In this document: positions 1-8,299 of the stretch, in pieces
How positions within the stretch are numbered: position 1 is the stretch's first letter
Layout: every line of letters begins with the position of its first letter
Source: Candidatus Saccharibacteria bacterium oral taxon 488
Lineage (GTDB): Bacteria; Patescibacteriota; Saccharimonadia; Saccharimonadales; Saccharimonadaceae
NCBI GenBank assembly: GCA_013100825.1
Contig: CP040001.1
Coordinates: 186,001-250,000, forward strand
Direction of reading: 5' to 3'
Length of the DNA: 64,000 bases
The notes under the pieces: generated by a model
Database searches by the model: none
What the model saw: only the letters and a program-made list of their open reading frames with translations
What the model was told of the DNA's origin: nothing
Translations under genes and position numbers: made by a program

Positions 1-1
1 T

Positions 2-436
2 GATGACTTTATGTATAATGCTGATGGCTCAAGCGAAGTGGCGCGGCTGTTGGCGGCGACGCCAGACGGTCAATGTAGCCTGCTGGCCCAGGAAGTGCCG
101 GGCGATGACATTAGTCGGTACGGGGCGATTGTGATAGACGAGGCTGGTAATTTTGTAGAGATTGTTGAAAAACCGAAGCCAGAAGAGGCGCCGAGTCACT
201 TTGCCAACATCGGTAAATACGTCCTCACCAAACAAGTTATCCAGTCCTGTGCTGATGTTGCAATATCGCCGCGCGGCGAGTATGAGTTGACCGATGCGAT
301 CAGTAATTATGCTCGAGCTGGTGGCGTCGTCAAGGTTGTGCCGGCGGTGGGTATGCACTTGGACGGCGGTAATGTCGATGGTTGGCTGCACGCAAACAAT
401 GTGGTGTGCGGTCGGTCGGGGTCGTGTTCGAGTTGA
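2..436 (+). CDS. galU: UTP-glucose-1-phosphate uridylyltransferase-like protein, 3' part
   Basis: This is the C-terminal 144 or so residues of a sugar-nucleotide pyrophosphorylase; the frame is open to the left edge, so the true start lies outside the window. Visible family traits are the stretch GAIVIDEAGNFVEIVEKPKP, followed by FANIGKYVLT, GEYELTDAI and HLDGGNVDGW, the order seen at the end of GalU proteins. The enzyme makes UDP-glucose from UTP and glucose-1-phosphate for envelope glycans. The last residues (after NNVV) look atypical, and frame 3 stays open to 533 with a protein-like sequence, so a small frameshift near 410 is possible. Family assignment is good; the exact sugar specificity is inferred. 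Confidence 0.85.
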   Translation, partial: DDFMYNADGSSEVARLLAATPDGQCSLLAQEVPGDDISRYGAIVIDEAGNFVEIVEKPKPEEAPSHFANIGKYVLTKQVIQSCADVAISPRGEYELTDAISNYARAGGVVKVVPAVGMHLDGGNVDGWLHANNVVCGRSGSCSS

Positions 437-492
437 CATTGATACTCCGGACGGTGTAGTTGTCGGTGGGGTAATTGAAACTGGCGGTAGCC

Positions 493-521
493 TTGATTTA
501 CCACTGTGTCTCTGGTACAAT
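493..521 (+). promoter_or_regulatory. Promoter of rplU
   Basis: TTGATT at 493-498 and TACAAT at 516-521 are separated by 17 bases, the ideal vegetative sigma spacing. The ribosome site AAGGA at 547-551 and the rplU start at 556 follow, so this mRNA has a leader of about 28 bases. Confidence 0.65.
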
Positions 522-555
522 GGAACGGATTGAAAACTAATTTTTAAGGAACGAA

Positions 556-861
556 ATGAAAGCAGTCGTAAAAATCTCTGGCAAGCAATACATTGTCAGC
601 GAAAAAGAGTCCCTCTTGGTGGATCTCCTCCCTGAAGGCACAAAAGAACTCACTCTCGACGCACTTTTAGTGATTGATGGTGATAAAACAACAGTTGGCA
701 CACCAACCGTAAAAGGTGTGGTAGTGAAGGCAAAAGTTGCTGAAGCAGAAGTCAAGGGCGACAAAATTCGCGTCATCCGCTACAAGAGCAAAAAACGCGT
801 TCACAAAGAAACTGGTCATCGCCAGAAGTACACTAGGATTGAGATTACCTCGATCAAATAA
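556..861 (+). CDS. rplU: 50S ribosomal protein L21
   Basis: 101 residues, normal length for L21. It opens with MKAVVKISGKQYIVSEKES and ends with the conserved basic block KSKKRVHKETGHRQKYTRIEI. L21 binds 23S rRNA in the large subunit. The ATG at 556 follows AAGGA by four bases. A strong promoter precedes it and a terminator follows, so it forms a single-gene unit. In most bacteria rplU and rpmA (L27) are neighbours; here rpmA is about 50 kb away at 50439-50711 on the other strand. Confidence 0.97.
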   Translation: MKAVVKISGKQYIVSEKESLLVDLLPEGTKELTLDALLVIDGDKTTVGTPTVKGVVVKAKVAEAEVKGDKIRVIRYKSKKRVHKETGHRQKYTRIEITSIK

Positions 862-874
862 CCGATGAATTAGC

Positions 875-906
875 ATACCGCCCCGTGATGAGGGCGGTAT
901 TTTTAT
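875..906 (+). terminator. Rho-independent terminator of rplU
   Basis: A 9-bp perfect stem, ATACCGCCC (875-883) with GGGCGGTAT (892-900), closes an 8-base loop and is followed by a run of T. It sits directly after rplU and before the parA promoter. Confidence 0.85.
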
Positions 907-948
907 GGCCGAAACTATGGTACAATGAGGTAAGCAGAAGGGGTATCG

Positions 949-1713
949 ATGACGAAGATTATTGCGGTGACAAATCAAAAGGGCGGCGTCGGCAAGACGA
1001 CGACTTCAATCAATGTGGCATATTTTTTGGCAAAAGCCGGTAAGCGGACGCTGATCGTTGACTTTGATCCGCAGGGTAATGCCACCAGCGGCCTTGGCAT
1101 TGATAAGCAAGAGTTGGGCATAACGATGACTGAGGTGGTGACTGGTCAGGCAGCCTTGAATAATATAATTATTCAGACCGACATCAAGAATCTATCGATC
1201 GCACCGGCCACGTCGCACCTAGCAAATACCGAGGTTGAGTTGGCCCAAGCCGAGGGGCGGTTTGTGCGGCTGCGCCAGGCGCTGGCGAGCCTCGCTGGGT
1301 ATGATTATGTGATCATTGATAGTCCGCCGAGTCTGAGTCTGCTGACCGTGAATGGGCTGATCGCAGCGCAGTACGTCCTATTGCCGGTGCAGGCAGAGTT
1401 TTATGCACTCGAGGGGCTGGGGCAACTGATGGAGACGATGAAGTTGGTTCGCAAGGGGCTCAATCCGCACCTGCGCTTGCTCGGCGTGGTGACCACCATG
1501 GTTGATTCGCGAACGACTCTATCAAGCCAGGTGTACGATGAAATTAAAAAGCATTTTGCCGATACGATTTTCAAGACGACGATCCCGCGCAATATTCGCC
1601 TCGCTGAGGCGCCAAGCCACGGCGTGCCGGTTGGTGTGTACGATCGTTTCTCGAAGGGTTCACGGGCTTACCATGCGCTGACCAAAGAAATTATCGAGAG
1701 GATTGAAGGATGA
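949..1713 (+). CDS. parA: ParA/Soj chromosome partitioning ATPase
   Basis: 254 residues, typical of chromosomal ParA (Soj). The deviant Walker A motif KGGVGKTT is at residues 11-18, the DFDPQGN switch at 38-44, and the IIDSPPS Walker B region near 122-128. It should bind DNA as an ATP dimer and move ParB-bound origin regions. A TACAAT -10 box lies at 921-926 and a GAAGGGG ribosome site precedes the ATG. It overlaps parB by 4 bases (ATGA), indicating one operon and coupled translation. I saw no parS-like palindrome inside the pair. Confidence 0.96.
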   Translation: MTKIIAVTNQKGGVGKTTTSINVAYFLAKAGKRTLIVDFDPQGNATSGLGIDKQELGITMTEVVTGQAALNNIIIQTDIKNLSIAPATSHLANTEVELAQAEGRFVRLRQALASLAGYDYVIIDSPPSLSLLTVNGLIAAQYVLLPVQAEFYALEGLGQLMETMKLVRKGLNPHLRLLGVVTTMVDSRTTLSSQVYDEIKKHFADTIFKTTIPRNIRLAEAPSHGVPVGVYDRFSKGSRAYHALTKEIIERIEG

Positions 1714-2588
1714 AAAAGGGACTTGGGCGGGGGTTTGATTCGCTGATACCGACAAATTTGTTTGACGAGGCTTTTGACCCGACGGCTGGTCAAGATGCGA
1801 CAATGTCGCAATTACGCCAGATACCGATTACCGATATTACTCCAGATCCAGACCAGCCGCGGCGGTTCTTTGATGAGGAGGCACTGCGTGAACTGGCCGA
1901 TTCGATTCGTCGGCATGGCGTGGTGCAGCCGATCGTCGTGACGCCACGCGGGGCACAATTCATGATCGTGGCTGGCGAGCGGCGCTGGCGAGCGGCGCAG
2001 TTGGCTGGATTAGTAGAAATACCAAGCATTATTCGTAGCCTGAGCGATCAGCATCGATTGGAGGTGTCACTGATCGAGAACCTGCAGCGACGCGACCTCA
2101 ATCCACTCGAGACGGCGACGGCCTACATGAAGCTACGCGACCAGTTCAATATGACACTGGAGCAAATCGGTCAGCACGTTGGTGGTAAATCGGTCAGCGC
2201 CATTAGTAATACGCTGCGCCTCTTGAAATTACCGAGCGTGGTGCGGACGGCGCTGTTTGAAAATAAGATTTCTGAAGGGCAAGCGCGAACATTGGTGGGG
2301 CTGCCAGATGACGTGGCGGAGGATTTGCTGCGGCAGACGATTCATCAGGGCTGGAGTGTGCGCAAGCTCGAGCAGATGATCGCCGCCTGGAAGCGGTCGC
2401 AGCAGTCGTCGGGCCTCGCGTCAACTCCAAAGTCAGCCCGCTCGCCGCACGCCTCGTCGGTGGCGCGCCTGTCGAAAAAACTCCGTGCTGACATCACGGT
2501 TCGCACCAGTAAGCGCGGTGCCGGTCAGATTATCATCCCGTTCAAAGACCAAGCGGATTTTGAGCGGATCCGCGACTTGATTGGCTGA
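1710..2588 (+). CDS. parB: ParB/Spo0J chromosome partitioning protein
   Basis: 292 residues. The start MKKGLGRGFDSLIP is a classic ParB N terminus. The CTPase/nuclease-fold domain carries GERRWRAAQLAGL near residues 90-102. The helix-turn-helix region follows (about 125-175, with SLIENLQRRDLNPLE leading into the recognition helices), and the C-terminal dimerisation part ends at 292. It binds parS sites and loads SMC and ParA. The start overlaps the parA stop. The stop lies 4 bases from the converging lepB stop. Confidence 0.95.
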   Translation: MKKGLGRGFDSLIPTNLFDEAFDPTAGQDATMSQLRQIPITDITPDPDQPRRFFDEEALRELADSIRRHGVVQPIVVTPRGAQFMIVAGERRWRAAQLAGLVEIPSIIRSLSDQHRLEVSLIENLQRRDLNPLETATAYMKLRDQFNMTLEQIGQHVGGKSVSAISNTLRLLKLPSVVRTALFENKISEGQARTLVGLPDDVAEDLLRQTIHQGWSVRKLEQMIAAWKRSQQSSGLASTPKSARSPHASSVARLSKKLRADITVRTSKRGAGQIIIPFKDQADFERIRDLIG

Positions 2589-2591
2589 TTA

Positions 2592-3197
2592 TTAAAATCC
2601 TCTGATCTGTGTGAAGGGAAAAATGCGGACGATGACCGGCCCAACAATGTCGTATAGCGGAATGTTGCCCATGCAGTTACGCGAGTCACACGAAAAATTA
2701 CCCTCACGATTATCACCCATCACGAAAACCGTCCCCTCAGATACTTTGGTATCGACATCGCCGGAGGTGGGTGACTTTGGTTCGTTTTTATTGACGGTTG
2801 TATCGGGGTTAAAGCCGTTTGGATGCTCGGTGTTATAAACGGTGACGACGCCATCCTTGACGGTGACGCGCTCACCCGCGAAAGCGATGACCCGTTTAAC
2901 GATATATTCATCGTGACCGAGGGTTGGATTGTAATTAGGATTTTTAAAGACGATGATCTGGCCGCGCTTGGGGATATACTGCTGATTTTGAAGCTGTTTA
3001 ATCGTGACCGACAGTCGGTCAACGATCAAGCGGTCATTGGTGTGCATGGTGTTTTCCATACTTGGTCCCTGCACACCAAAGCTACGAAAAACAAAGGTAT
3101 TGATCAAAATTGTTCCGATGATTACCCCGATTACAAAAATAATCAGTCCCAGACTGTCCCTCAGGCGCGGGTGTCGATCGAGAAAGTGAGCATCCAT
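2592..3197 (-). CDS. lepB: Signal peptidase I
   Basis: 201 residues from the chosen start. One membrane helix spans residues 16-37. The catalytic serine is in GPSM (Ser46) and the general-base lysine in YIVKR (Lys101). The late box MGDNREGNFSCDSR is the conserved GDNR..S.DSR motif. It cleaves signal peptides of SecA-exported proteins on the outer membrane face. An upstream in-frame codon at 3233 would add 12 residues but overlaps the promoter. A TATAAT box (minus strand, 3205-3210) ends 7 bases before the ATG at 3195-3197, so the shorter start is preferred and the mRNA is probably leaderless. Confidence 0.94.
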   Translation of the reverse strand: MDAHFLDRHPRLRDSLGLIIFVIGVIIGTILINTFVFRSFGVQGPSMENTMHTNDRLIVDRLSVTIKQLQNQQYIPKRGQIIVFKNPNYNPTLGHDEYIVKRVIAFAGERVTVKDGVVTVYNTEHPNGFNPDTTVNKNEPKSPTSGDVDTKVSEGTVFVMGDNREGNFSCDSRNCMGNIPLYDIVGPVIVRIFPFTQIRGF

Positions 3198-3204
3198 CCG
3201 CCTT

Positions 3205-3264
3205 ATTATACATGGTTTGGCGGCGAAAACCAAAAGCTTGATCGATAGAGAAGTGTGCTATAAT
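3205..3264. promoter_or_regulatory. Divergent -10 boxes for lepB and the LCP gene
   Basis: A minus-strand TATAAT (3205-3210) serves lepB and a plus-strand TATAAT (3259-3264) serves the LCP gene. Each ends 7-8 bases before its start codon. The two start codons are only 75 bases apart, so the -35 regions must share this short interval. Confidence 0.6.
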
Positions 3265-3272
3265 AAGGAGCA

Positions 3273-4946
3273 GTGAAAATTTCAAATAGGAATTCGGTCG
3301 ATGGATTTGTACCGCGGAGGGCTCAGCGGTCTCGTTTGGGTGGTGTATCGCCGGAGCAGGTAGCTGCTCATCCTCGTCAGGCGGAGCAGCCTACCCCGCA
3401 GATACTTGGCCGGCAGCCGATCCAATTACCGCGCCAGTCACTGTCACAAGCTGATCGGGTACGCCTCGCGGCTTCGTCAACTGCTGATATCGACGAAGAT
3501 ATTAGCAATTCGCTCAAAGATCTTGACATCCAAAAGCCCGAAGCACCCCGTGAAAAGCGCAAGAAATCGCATAAAAAACGTCGCAAGCTGAAGATTGTTA
3601 TTCTGGTGATTGTGGCGCTGATAATTCTGGTGGGTGGATTTTTGCTGTACAAGGCGTGGGTCAATGCGGGGCGAGTGTTTGGTAGCGGTAATCTGATTGA
3701 CTTGTTTCAGAATCAACCGCTGAAAATGGATGCACACGGGCGGAGCAATATGCTGATCCTCGGTACGACGGATGATGATCCAGACCATCCGGGCGCAACA
3801 TTAACCGACTCGATGATGGTACTGAGTGTTGATCAAAAGAAGCACGATGCCTACATGTTTAGTATTCCGCGCGACTTATACGTGCAGTTTGGGCGAGTTT
3901 GTAATTCTGGTCGTGCCGGCAAGATTAACGAATATTTTGACTGTGTTGCCAAGGGTAATGATGAACAGGCTGAAAAGAAGCGGATAGATGCCAGCCGCGA
4001 GTTTGTTGGCAAGATTTTTGATATGGATATACAGTACGTAGCACACGTTAATGCTCAGGTAATCAAGGACGCGGTTAATGCGGTTGGTGGTGTGACGGTG
4101 AATGTTCAGAGCGACGATCCACGAGGTGTGTTTGACCCGAGCGTCGACTGGATGTGTCGGGAGAAGGGACTGTCAGCGGAGCAGCGGAAACGGCGCTGCC
4201 CAACGGGACACTACATCCATTTCAAGAATGGGCCAAATGAGATGGACGGCGACAAGGCGCTGTATTTCTCGCGAGCGCGTGGCGCGCTGGGTGGTTCATA
4301 TGGGCTGGATAAGTCGAATTTTGACCGCGAGAAAAATCAACAGTTGGTATTGATGGCGCTCAAGAATAAGGCAGCCTCGACCGGTACGCTGACTGATCTT
4401 GGCAAGGTGACGGCGCTGATGGACGCCATGGGCAAGAATCTGCGCACTAACGTTGATGCCAAGGAAGTCCGTACGGTGATGGATGTTGCTTCCAAGATCA
4501 AGGATACGGACATTCACCGCCTCAGCTTTATTGAAAAAGATAATGTCCTGCTTGGCACGAGTAGTGTTGGTGGCGCCAGTGTGGTCGTGCCGACAGCTGG
4601 CCAGTTTGATTATTCGCAAATTCGATCGTTTATCAAGGTGGAAATATACGGTGATGCACTTGCCAAGGAAAAGGCGCGCGTCCTGGTGCTCAATGGCAGT
4701 GGCGTGGTCGGAGCCGCCAAATCCGAAGCTGATCGCCTAAAGGCGGCATCACTCAACGTGGTGAGCGTTGGCAATTCACCACAGAAAATTACCGAAAAGT
4801 ACAGGGTTTATCAGCTGGAGTCAGGCAAGTCCAAGCAGGCTTCTGCCAACAAGATTAAAGAACTGTATGGTGTAACATTAACCGAAGGCAAACCGCCATT
4901 CAACCTGCCAGCTGAGGCTGACTTCGTGGTGATAATCGGGCCGTAA
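3273..4946 (+). CDS. LytR-CpsA-Psr (LCP) family wall polymer ligase with LytR_C domain
   Basis: 557 residues with a GTG start. A basic, proline-rich cytoplasmic tail (1-105) leads to one membrane helix (106-127). The extracellular LCP domain includes NMLILGTTDDDPDHPGATLTDS and YMFSIPRDLYV. A C-terminal LytR_C domain begins near RVLVLNGSGVVGAAK (about 470-557). LCP enzymes transfer lipid-linked glycopolymers onto peptidoglycan; the polymer here is unknown. An AAGGAG run lies in the 8 bases between the -10 box and the GTG. The next gene starts 20 bases downstream from its own -10 box. Confidence 0.92.
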   Translation: MKISNRNSVDGFVPRRAQRSRLGGVSPEQVAAHPRQAEQPTPQILGRQPIQLPRQSLSQADRVRLAASSTADIDEDISNSLKDLDIQKPEAPREKRKKSHKKRRKLKIVILVIVALIILVGGFLLYKAWVNAGRVFGSGNLIDLFQNQPLKMDAHGRSNMLILGTTDDDPDHPGATLTDSMMVLSVDQKKHDAYMFSIPRDLYVQFGRVCNSGRAGKINEYFDCVAKGNDEQAEKKRIDASREFVGKIFDMDIQYVAHVNAQVIKDAVNAVGGVTVNVQSDDPRGVFDPSVDWMCREKGLSAEQRKRRCPTGHYIHFKNGPNEMDGDKALYFSRARGALGGSYGLDKSNFDREKNQQLVLMALKNKAASTGTLTDLGKVTALMDAMGKNLRTNVDAKEVRTVMDVASKIKDTDIHRLSFIEKDNVLLGTSSVGGASVVVPTAGQFDYSQIRSFIKVEIYGDALAKEKARVLVLNGSGVVGAAKSEADRLKAASLNVVSVGNSPQKITEKYRVYQLESGKSKQASANKIKELYGVTLTEGKPPFNLPAEADFVVIIGP

Positions 4947-4966
4947 TTTGGTATAATAGGGTGGCA

Positions 4967-5740
4967 ATGGAGTTTCTGAAAAAAACAGCCAGGCGACGGT
5001 CGCTTCTCAGTAATATCGCTTATTATGCACTCAATTTAGGGATGGTGGCAGTCTTGTTCTGGATGTCGCAGGAGATTCATTATCCGTTGGCGGCGATTGT
5101 GCTGGTACTCTTAAGCAAGTGGCGGACATTGTCGGTGCGCCCTAAGTTTTGGCTAACGAATATTCAAGGAAGCCTGGTTGACGTGGTGGTTGGTCTCGGT
5201 GTGGTGGCGCTGATGTATGCGCCGCAGGCGACGCTGGTGCTACGAATTGCGCTAGCGGTATTTTATGCGATATGGCTTGTCGCTATCAAGCCGCTATCAA
5301 AGCGCTGGCAGATGACATTGCAGGCGGGTCTCGCGGTATTTATCGGCACGGCAGCACTGTTTGCAGTGTCACACGAATGGCCAGCCGCGGTGGTTGTGCT
5401 GTGTGCGCTAGTCATTGGGTATGGCACGGCTCGGCATTTCCTATCGACGTTTCGTGAGGAGCAGATTACTGTACTCAGTCTAGCCTGGGGGCTGGTATTT
5501 GCGGAGATTGGCTGGCTGGCGCATTACTGGACGTTTGGCTATGCGCTGCTTGGGGTGAATGCGCTGCAACTACCGCAGGTGACGATTATCTTTACGCTGC
5601 TATCATTCGTAGCCGAACGTATTTATACTTCTTGGCATAAGCATAAGACGATTGTTATTGCTGAAGTTGCCGGCCCGGCTATCTTGGCGTCGGCGCTTAT
5701 CCTGACCATTTTACTATTCTTTAACTCGGTGACACTATAA
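4967..5740 (+). CDS. Polytopic membrane protein of unknown function
   Basis: 257 residues, almost entirely hydrophobic, with about seven or eight predicted membrane segments and short basic loops (for example KTARRRSLLSN at the start and SWHKHK near residue 225). I do not recognise a named family. A GTG six bases earlier is an alternative start, but the TATAAT box at 4952-4957 leaves only 3 bases to it and 9 to the ATG at 4967, so the ATG is favoured. The stop overlaps the HtrA start by one base (TAATG), implying coupled translation and perhaps a shared role in envelope quality control. Confidence 0.8.
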   Translation: MEFLKKTARRRSLLSNIAYYALNLGMVAVLFWMSQEIHYPLAAIVLVLLSKWRTLSVRPKFWLTNIQGSLVDVVVGLGVVALMYAPQATLVLRIALAVFYAIWLVAIKPLSKRWQMTLQAGLAVFIGTAALFAVSHEWPAAVVVLCALVIGYGTARHFLSTFREEQITVLSLAWGLVFAEIGWLAHYWTFGYALLGVNALQLPQVTIIFTLLSFVAERIYTSWHKHKTIVIAEVAGPAILASALILTILLFFNSVTL

Positions 5741-6909
5741 TGGAGCAAGAATCTCGTTCAGCTCAGCAACTCCAATCTCGACCGGGTGTGCCGCGTCGCA
5801 GGAAGCTAGCGCTGATTAGTGCTTGTGTCATCACGATGCTATGGCTGATGGTTGGCTCGGCAGTGCTGGGTTCGTGGCTAACGACGCAGTTTAATAAACA
5901 GTCCATCCAGTCTACTCCTGACGGCAACCTCGTCATGTCGCGCGACGAAGCAGATATCAGCGAAGTTGTGCAGCGTGTGTCTAAGAGCGTGGTTTCGATC
6001 GTAACCACTAAGAATGGCCGGACATTGTCGCGTGCGACAGTGCAGCAAGGTGCTGGTACAGGGATCATCATCAGTAAAGACGGTTATATTTTGACGAATA
6101 AACATGTCGTCAAGGACGCTGAAACCATCGAGATTATGGGTAGTGACGGTACGCAGTATACGGATGTCAAGCTTGTTGGCGTTGATCCACTCAACGATGT
6201 GGCGTTTCTCAAGATCAATGGTGTGAATGACCTGCCGGCAGCCACGCTGGGTGACTCAAGCACTGTGCATGTTGGTCAGAAAGTAATTGCTATCGGTAAT
6301 TCACTGGGTCGCTACCAGAACACCGTCACAACGGGCATTATCTCGGGGAAGGGCCGACCAGTTCAGGCCTCTACTAGTGAATATAGCGACGAAGCCGAGA
6401 GTCTGACTGATCTACTTCAGACTGATGCTGCGATCAATCCGGGTAACTCTGGCGGGCCGCTCCTCAATATGTCGGGCCAAGTTATTGGTATCAACACAGC
6501 GATCGTCTCGGATGCGCAGAGTGTGGGTTTTGCAATTCCGATTGCCGCCACCAAGGGGTTGGTACGCAGTGTGCTTGGTTCTGGCAAAGTCCAGAAATCA
6601 TACATCGGCGTGCAATATGTTGCGATTACCCCTGAAGTCCGTGCTGAGTATAAATTACCAGTCAAAAGCGGTGCATATGTCGGCGGCTCGCGTCGCAAAT
6701 CGGCGGTCGTCGCTGGCGGGCCGGCAGATAAAGCAGGCATCAAGGACGGCGATATCATTACTAAAGTAAATGACAAGCTGATCGGCGAGCAGGGTGGCCT
6801 CGGCAGTCTCATCTCTGAGTTCTTGCCGGGCGAGACGGTAGAACTGACTATCCTGCGTGACGGCGAGGAACGGAAGGTCAAGCTAACGCTTGGCGCCTAC
6901 AAGGCGTAG
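5740..6909 (+). CDS. htrA: HtrA/DegP-like serine protease with PDZ domain
   Basis: 389 residues. A membrane anchor (about 22-46) is followed by a trypsin-like domain with the triad His122 (TNKHVV), Asp153 (LNDVAFL) and Ser237 (PGNSGGP), then one PDZ domain (about 295-385). It should degrade or refold damaged proteins at the outer face of the membrane. One base overlaps the preceding membrane-protein gene. The 3' end overlaps the convergent prmC gene by 27 bases. A repeated basic RRKS insertion is visible just before the PDZ core. Confidence 0.94.
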   Translation: MEQESRSAQQLQSRPGVPRRRKLALISACVITMLWLMVGSAVLGSWLTTQFNKQSIQSTPDGNLVMSRDEADISEVVQRVSKSVVSIVTTKNGRTLSRATVQQGAGTGIIISKDGYILTNKHVVKDAETIEIMGSDGTQYTDVKLVGVDPLNDVAFLKINGVNDLPAATLGDSSTVHVGQKVIAIGNSLGRYQNTVTTGIISGKGRPVQASTSEYSDEAESLTDLLQTDAAINPGNSGGPLLNMSGQVIGINTAIVSDAQSVGFAIPIAATKGLVRSVLGSGKVQKSYIGVQYVAITPEVRAEYKLPVKSGAYVGGSRRKSAVVAGGPADKAGIKDGDIITKVNDKLIGEQGGLGSLISEFLPGETVELTILRDGEERKVKLTLGAYKA

Positions 6910-7707
6910 GACGATGATAAAGCCGCGTGTCTCTACCTCGTGAAAGCCGTGATGCCTTGCTTGATGGAGAATTGCCTGGTGCTGCCTCGGATCAGCCTCC
7001 AAAAAGAGCAGACCATCTGCCGTCAAGCGGCGCGGCGCTTGCTCAATCAGTGTCTCAATCAACCTCAGTCCATTATCCGCTGCGAATAACGCTTCGGCGG
7101 GTTCGTGACGCAGTTCTGGCGAAACATCCCAGTCTCGGTCAACATACGGCAAATTAGCAAAGATATAATCCACCGGCTCAATCTGCCCAGAAAGGAGTGA
7201 CTGTTGCTGCAATGTCACCTGTGCATGCAAATTGCCCGCGTTTTTCTCGGCGATTTTGATGGCTCGTGGACTAATATCCGACAGGATAACCCGCAGGGAC
7301 GGCCGTTCTAACGCCGCTGTAATGCCGAGGCAGCCCGAACCAGTGCCAACATCAATCAGTGTCTTTGGTGTGATCTCGCTGGCTGTCAGCGCCAGGAACA
7401 GGGTAATCATCTCCTCCGACTCCGGCCGCGGCACGAGGACAGCTGGCGAAACAGTAAATTTCCGACCGTAAAATTCCTTACAGCCCAAAATATACGCCAG
7501 CGGTACTCGATCAAGCCGCAGGCTCAACCTAGCATCGGCGATATCAACCCGTCGCGGATCAATCTCCTCATCCAAATGCGCATGCAGGTACGTCCGACTT
7601 TTTCGCAGGGTGTTAGCTAGTATCAACTCCGCATCAAGTCGCGCTGACGCGATACCGATAGCCTTTAACTGTTTAGCGGCGCTCTTTAGCCAGGTCGCTA
7701 TATTCAT
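6883..7707 (-). CDS. prmC: Peptide chain release factor N5-glutamine methyltransferase
   Basis: 274 residues, normal for PrmC/HemK. The N-terminal helical domain is followed by the release-factor binding motif LVPRPESEEMI, the SAM site DVGTGSGCLGI, and the catalytic motif NLPYVDRD, where the family usually has NPPY. It methylates the GGQ glutamine of RF1 and RF2, both encoded in this window. A minus-strand TATAAT box (7715-7720) ends 7 bases before the ATG, so the transcript is probably leaderless. The last 27 bases overlap the end of htrA. Confidence 0.93.
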   Translation of the reverse strand: MNIATWLKSAAKQLKAIGIASARLDAELILANTLRKSRTYLHAHLDEEIDPRRVDIADARLSLRLDRVPLAYILGCKEFYGRKFTVSPAVLVPRPESEEMITLFLALTASEITPKTLIDVGTGSGCLGITAALERPSLRVILSDISPRAIKIAEKNAGNLHAQVTLQQQSLLSGQIEPVDYIFANLPYVDRDWDVSPELRHEPAEALFAADNGLRLIETLIEQAPRRLTADGLLFLEADPRQHQAILHQARHHGFHEVETRGFIIVLRLVGAKR

Positions 7708-7784
7708 GTTGTTAATTATACCACAGGTCCAGGAATGAGTAAAGTGATTATGGTTGTAAAATAGCTATAAAGTTGTATAAAGTA

Positions 7785-7814
7785 TTGACAAATCACGAGA
7801 GAGAGTAATATACG
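7785..7814 (+). promoter_or_regulatory. Promoter with GA tract in the spacer
   Basis: TTGACA (7785-7790) is followed by AATCAC, then a GA run at 7797-7805 of four and a half units, then TAATATACG. The -10 could be TAATAT (spacer 15) or TATACG (spacer 18). The layout closely matches the promoter at 10937-10967, which has two more GA units. Confidence 0.6.
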
Positions 7815-7858
7815 ATTCGTGCAACAAATTATATTTTTAAACGAGAGGATGTGAACAC

Positions 7859-8278
7859 GTGGCACATTATAATCCTGACTACTATAATGGCTATGACAGT
7901 AGTCTCTATCTTACTGACGACCCAAATGATTTTGAGCTTAAACAGGATCTTTTCTTTGAAAAAGGAGAGAAGTATCTCGAAGGAGTAGATACAGGCTTTA
8001 CTGAGCTCCCCATCTCAGCCCCTCCTGGGTTTGATGGTCCCGAGTTGGACGCGAGGCGTAGGGCCCGCCTAGTGAAAGAATCAGACAGCAAAGATCATGC
8101 TGCTGCTGGTCTGCCTGAACTACCCTACTACGCTTCTCAGCAGGTACGGGAAGAGATTATAGCGGAATTGAAAGAGATTCATGATAGAGAAGATGCCGAG
8201 GGAATAATGTACCCTGAGCGGGAACGGCAGATACTCGCAAGAATTGCCCTATTACGCCGTGCAGATGACAATCAATAA
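7859..8278 (+). CDS. Acidic protein of unknown function
   Basis: 139 residues from a GTG preceded by GAGAGG. The N-terminal half is rich in Tyr, Asp and Asn (NPDYYNGYDSS), then a linker with RRRARLVKESD, then a charged helix near the C terminus (REEIIAELKEIHDREDAEG). No signal peptide or membrane segment is visible, and I recognise no family. It stands alone between prmC and prfA with its own TTGACA promoter and a leader of about 40 bases, unlike the leaderless neighbours. Convergent prfA ends 21 bases downstream. Confidence 0.7.
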   Translation: MAHYNPDYYNGYDSSLYLTDDPNDFELKQDLFFEKGEKYLEGVDTGFTELPISAPPGFDGPELDARRRARLVKESDSKDHAAAGLPELPYYASQQVREEIIAELKEIHDREDAEGIMYPERERQILARIALLRRADDNQ

Positions 8279-8299
8279 TTAACGGGTAGGCGGGTCATG

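Noticed and set aside
949..2588. parS site near parAB
   Set aside because: No sequence close to the consensus palindrome was seen.
2823..3248. 141-codon plus-strand frame opposite lepB
   Set aside because: It mirrors the conserved lepB coding sequence and has no ribosome site or family match.
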